Shown here one piece after another: positions 23,901-25,623 of a stretch of 25,623 nt of DNA; within the stretch, counting starts at the first letter, position 1; each line of letters opens with the position of its first letter. A program made the translations under genes and the position numbers. Location of the stretch: contig JBILSZ010000033.1 of assembly GCA_044371755.1 (NCBI GenBank), positions 1 to 25,623 of the forward strand, written 5' to 3'. Origin of the DNA: JAIXWP01 sp044371755 (GTDB lineage Bacteria; Bacteroidota; Bacteroidia; Flavobacteriales_D; Sanyastnellaceae). Under the pieces are notes generated by a model. The model was not told the origin of the DNA. It ran no database searches and saw only the letters and a program-made list of their open reading frames with translations.

Positions 23901-24265
23901 ACGGAAATTCTTTTGCATTGGCCAATGCAGAAATTCGTTGGCCTGTATTCAAGTACTTCATGAAGAAACCAATCAAGAGTGACTTCATAGAGAATTTCCA
24001 AATCGTGACCTTCTTTGATGCAGGTTCTGCATGGACGGGTGCTTCGCCTTATAGCAATGATAATTTATTCAATAGAACAACAGTAGTTCGAAACCCGATC
24101 ACAGTTGAAATAGAAAACAACAAAGATCCTATTGTCTACGGATATGGTTTTGGACTGCGTTCGCGTGTCCTCGGATACTTCCTGAGAGCAGACTGGGCTT
24201 GGGGTGTGGACGATCGACGTGTGTTGCCACGCGTTTTCTATTTGTCACTCAACCTCGATTTCTAA
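20978..24265 (+). CDS. Large outer-membrane protein: peptidase-MA-like domain, TolB-type propeller, C-terminal beta-barrel
   Basis: The 1095-residue product has a signal peptide (1-25, ending VVAQ). Residues about 45-285 resemble a gluzincin/peptidase-MA-like domain, with IPKWYEEGIISYAS (175-187) matching the usual PxWxxEGxAxY segment. The HExxH zinc motif expected some 30 residues earlier is absent (ESLSKVVFNN instead), so it is probably non-catalytic. Residues about 325-600 contain TolB/PD40-like propeller repeats (FERSPDGTMMAFVTHE, YSKDGKRILFSGVNKGRTDIYLY, FIENDTRIIFASNRNDD). From about 700 to the end, alternating strands ending in YLSLNLDF with a terminal Phe indicate an Omp85/surface-antigen-like barrel that BAM would insert. 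The protein is probably anchored in the outer membrane with the propeller in the periplasm. Its function is unknown, possibly in envelope assembly or protein interaction. Confidence 0.82.
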   Translation: MSFLNQIHKLLIVLLTIIGPSSVVAQFYQGSNMDFGKNRVQFRDFEWFYYPTNNFEVYYYQGGEDLAQYVLVSADRNVKDIQKFFDYQLEDKVQILSYSKQSEFRQSNIGISNDDQFNIGGAARIMGNKMFVYYEGDHESLEKQIRESLSKVVFNNMMYGGDWKDVLKSSTLLSIPKWYEEGIISYASQKRDAESEAFMRDVVKRKKMPGINRYEGKEARLAGHAFWAFISDVYGENVIPNILYMTRLSRNVESGFLFVLGMNLDTVTKEFNKYYKEKYGRMKLPPIPGAPIPLSAEATKAEKRQWKKENKMLGALPVKYKKKYTYSQFERSPDGTMMAFVTHEMGQYKIWLYDFEKKKLKRILKREYRLDRLADESFPVLAWHPTSGVLTYMFEKRGRAFIGNYSIEDKKAVEKELFRIEKVIDIHYSKDGKRILFSGVNKGRTDIYLYQVIGNNQEQLTDDVYDDINPRFIENDTRIIFASNRNDDTLRTDTKGELTAINKDIFIYNLNTRSKILERVTNTPKADERLPYEYSNRHFTYLSDETGIENRYIAKIDSAIARIDTIIHYRYFTTSSLISNFPRNPQDYHINPISGDYSLLFKSGGKPFVFLGNRKEDTTFEGVALPSVEGGKQDSERFEVYNFSKDSLATDEVDIYNYVFEDERKNYTYEKESVRIQEITPDGTPLTDTLVAKTLEIPKSRGYRLNFATDYVLSQVDNSFTNAFYQKFTSPTSINPGISGLIKFGLSDLFEDYKLVGGVRLAFDLQNNDFGVSFENLKGRIDKKFTAQRQAQTTLSDFNSFKVHTHALQYQWKYPFTELASLRLTVIGRQDRLVTSSTDPQSLVAPTFRQYQVGARLEYVFDNTVNRGLNLYNGTRYKIWAERYQRPDILDQRSDFNILGFDFRHYKKIHRDLIFAFRFSGSTTFGRYKLAHYLGGVDNWLFQRVDNSLPALDTAVFYHQTFMGPMRGFFVNARNGNSFALANAEIRWPVFKYFMKKPIKSDFIENFQIVTFFDAGSAWTGASPYSNDNLFNRTTVVRNPITVEIENNKDPIVYGYGFGLRSRVLGYFLRADWAWGVDDRRVLPRVFYLSLNLDF

Positions 24266-24323
24266 TCAATCTTATTTGCTGTTTAGATTTCTATTTGGAG
24301 CCTGTTCAACTTATTTTTGTTGA

Positions 24324-25406
24324 ATGAGACGCTTCTTGATTATCACCCTCATTTTTTTTCCTAGTATTTTTTTTGCTCAAGCTCAAAAAGGCTTTGATCG
24401 AGAGGAGTATTTGGAAGTCTTGCGCATGACCTCGCGGCAGGGCGATTCTACATTTTTTAAAAAAGTAGAAGCGCCGAAAGTTTGGAAGCGGCTCTACCGC
24501 TCACCTGTAGTAGGTCTTGACAATCGTTGGGATTTGTGGCAGCATCAATATGATGGTGTGGTGTCCATCAATCTCCGTGGCACTACTCCATCCAGTTCTA
24601 GTTGGCTTGCGAATTTTTATTCAGGGATGATTCCTGCCAAGGGACAAATAGCTATTGCCGACGGAGTCACTCAAGAATATGATTTGGCAGATCATCCGCA
24701 AGCGTGTGTGCATGCGGGTTGGACAGTCGGTATGGCACATTTATTACCAACAGTGCTTCATCAAATAGACTCTTGTTATAAAGCAGGTGTGCGTGATTTT
24801 CTGGTAGTCGGTCATAGTCAAGGCGGAGCGCTCGCCATCTTGATGACAGCGCAATTGAGAAAGATGAAAGAGAATGGAAAATTGCCCAGTGATATGCGCA
24901 TCAAGACATACGCGAGTGCGGCGCCCAAACCAGGCAATCTCTATTTCGCATACGACTATGAGGCGAGCAATTTTGGTTGGGCCTTTACTGTAGTGAATTC
25001 AGCTGATTGGGTACCGGAGACGCCCATCTCTGTCCAAACAATAGATGATTTTAATAATGTCAATCCATTCAAGAATGTTGAGCCCATGTTGGCCCAGCAA
25101 AAGTGGACCACGCGATTGTTTGTGAAGAAGGCCTACAAAGACATGAATAAACCTACCATTGAAGCGCGCAGTGCCTATAAGAAATATCTGGGTAACACTG
25201 CTGGTGACTTTGTATTAAAGACATTGCCTTATCATCGCATACCGGAGTTAAAAGATTGTTTCCACTACGTCCGCTGCGGCATCCCCGTGGTGCTTTACGG
25301 GAAGGCAGACTACTTCAAAGAATTCCCCGACGACCCCAACAAAGTCTTCATCCACCACATGATGGAACCGTACATCTACCTAACGAAAGCGATGAAGGAG
25401 AACTAG
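24324..25406 (+). CDS. Secreted lipase, class 3-like alpha/beta hydrolase
   Basis: The 360-residue product begins with a signal peptide (MRRFLIITLIFFPSIFFAQAQ). The fold features of class 3 lipases are visible: the oxyanion strand VVSINLRGTTP (79-89), the nucleophile elbow VVGHSQGGALA (161-171; Ser165), YASAAPKPGN (196-205), the catalytic Asp in VVNSADWVPETP (Asp228), and a C-terminal HH (344-345) in FIHHMMEPYIYL as the likely catalytic histidine. The predicted activity is hydrolysis of an acylglycerol or other ester in the periplasm or outside the cell. No sorting domain is present, so T9SS export is not indicated. The start lies 58 bases after the barrel gene; a small inverted repeat (24305-24310/24319-24324) touches the ATG. 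A repeat-rich intergenic region follows. Confidence 0.88.
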   Translation: MRRFLIITLIFFPSIFFAQAQKGFDREEYLEVLRMTSRQGDSTFFKKVEAPKVWKRLYRSPVVGLDNRWDLWQHQYDGVVSINLRGTTPSSSSWLANFYSGMIPAKGQIAIADGVTQEYDLADHPQACVHAGWTVGMAHLLPTVLHQIDSCYKAGVRDFLVVGHSQGGALAILMTAQLRKMKENGKLPSDMRIKTYASAAPKPGNLYFAYDYEASNFGWAFTVVNSADWVPETPISVQTIDDFNNVNPFKNVEPMLAQQKWTTRLFVKKAYKDMNKPTIEARSAYKKYLGNTAGDFVLKTLPYHRIPELKDCFHYVRCGIPVVLYGKADYFKEFPDDPNKVFIHHMMEPYIYLTKAMKEN

Positions 25407-25410
25407 AGGA

Positions 25411-25456
25411 AGAACAAGGGGTTGGGAACAAGGTACAAGGGATTTTGGGAACGGGG
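25411..25456 (+). repeat. Degenerate GGAACAAGG-type repeats
   Basis: Copies such as AGAACAAGGGG, GGGAACAAGG (25424-25433), TACAAGGG and GGGAACGGGG occur in a G-rich stretch right after the lipase stop. They are imperfect reverse complements of the 14-bp tandem unit found beyond the palindrome. Confidence 0.6.
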
Positions 25457-25458
25457 AT

Positions 25459-25504
25459 TTAACATTAATAGCCTGCCCATTCATGGGCAGGCTATTAATG
25501 TTAA
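25459..25504. repeat. Perfect 46-base palindrome (hairpin)
   Basis: Arms of 22 bases (25459-25480 and 25483-25504) are exact reverse complements around a 2-base centre; the core is GCCTGCCCAT-TC-ATGGGCAGGC. The RNA would form an extremely stable hairpin. There is no U-run of the standard kind, but the AT-rich outer stem and G+C core suggest a terminator in either direction, or a small palindromic repeat element. Confidence 0.85.
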
Positions 25505-25513
25505 TCATGTGTT

Positions 25514-25623
25514 CCCTTGTTCCATATCCCTTGTTCCATATCCCTTGTTCCATATCCCTTGTTCCATATCCCTTGTTCCATATCCCTTGTTCCATATCCC
25601 TTGTTCCATATCCCTTGTTCCAT
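25514..25623. repeat. 14-bp tandem repeat array, continues past window end
   Basis: The unit CCCTTGTTCCATAT is repeated without visible variation: seven full copies from 25514 to 25611 and 12 bases of an eighth ending at the window edge. There are no spacers. Because 14 is not a multiple of three, copy-number changes would shift any frame read through it; no credible gene crosses it in this window. Confidence 0.95.

Noticed and set aside
25256..25595. Open frames crossing the lipase end and the tandem repeat
   Set aside because: They are shadow frames of the lipase and periodic products of the 14-bp repeat, with no plausible start context or domain.
25514..25623. Possible CRISPR array
   Set aside because: Units are 14 bp and directly contiguous with no spacers; no cas genes are present.

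Overview
The window reads as ordinary chromosomal DNA of a Bacteroidota bacterium, most likely a flavobacterium-type marine or freshwater member. The main signs are two proteins with type IX secretion (T9SS) type A C-terminal sorting domains, many signal peptides ending in AQ, carboxypeptidase-regulatory-like domains, exact matches to the Bacteroidota promoter motif TAnnTTTG, and few strong Shine-Dalgarno sequences. There are no tRNA or rRNA genes, no CRISPR array and no recognisable transposase. No stretch without a gene exceeds about 220 bases.

Layout. 2-784: 3' end of a T9SS-secreted adhesin-like protein, closed by a hairpin terminator. 847-2972 (minus): an SDR oxidoreductase and a secreted PA/M28 metallopeptidase, with an ATGA overlap. 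3042-4363 (plus): a short nitroreductase overlapping an outer-membrane beta-barrel gene. 4399-5483 (minus): a marR-yceI operon with two tandem palindromes ahead of marR; its terminator lies inside the 3' end of the opposing barrel gene. 5702-6747 (plus): two small secreted proteins that look like tandem paralogues. 6832-12199 (plus): an ABC exporter half-transporter, GDP-mannose 4,6-dehydratase (gmd), a GPAT/PlsC-like acyltransferase and a double-VOC protein, closely spaced and plausibly co-transcribed, with an envelope/glycan/lipid flavour. 12263-13585: NhaA Na+/H+ antiporter. 13669-17541: a small lipoprotein, a T9SS cargo with propeller-like repeats, and a CarboxypepD_reg-like secreted protein. 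17542-18336 (minus): a second SDR. 18474-20200 (plus): an OmpR-family response regulator and its histidine kinase (PhoB/PhoR-like), preceded by a consensus promoter and an 11-bp-period TTAA array. 20201-20854 (minus): a glyoxalase II-like MBL hydrolase. 20978-24265 (plus): a large peptidase-like/TolB-propeller/outer-membrane-barrel protein. 24324-25406: a secreted class 3-type lipase. 25411-25623: a perfect 46-base palindrome and 14-bp tandem repeats running off the window.

No wholly new multi-gene system is evident. The observations most worth following are regulatory: tandem ATGTA-NN-TACAT sites before marR; a TTAA direct-repeat array with the geometry of a Pho box before the two-component genes; terminator-like hairpins that overlap or abut the start of downstream genes (14189 and 6832); and a promoter motif framed by an inverted repeat (13626-13649). 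At protein level the tandem paralogue pair and the propeller-barrel protein with an apparently lost metallopeptidase motif stand out.
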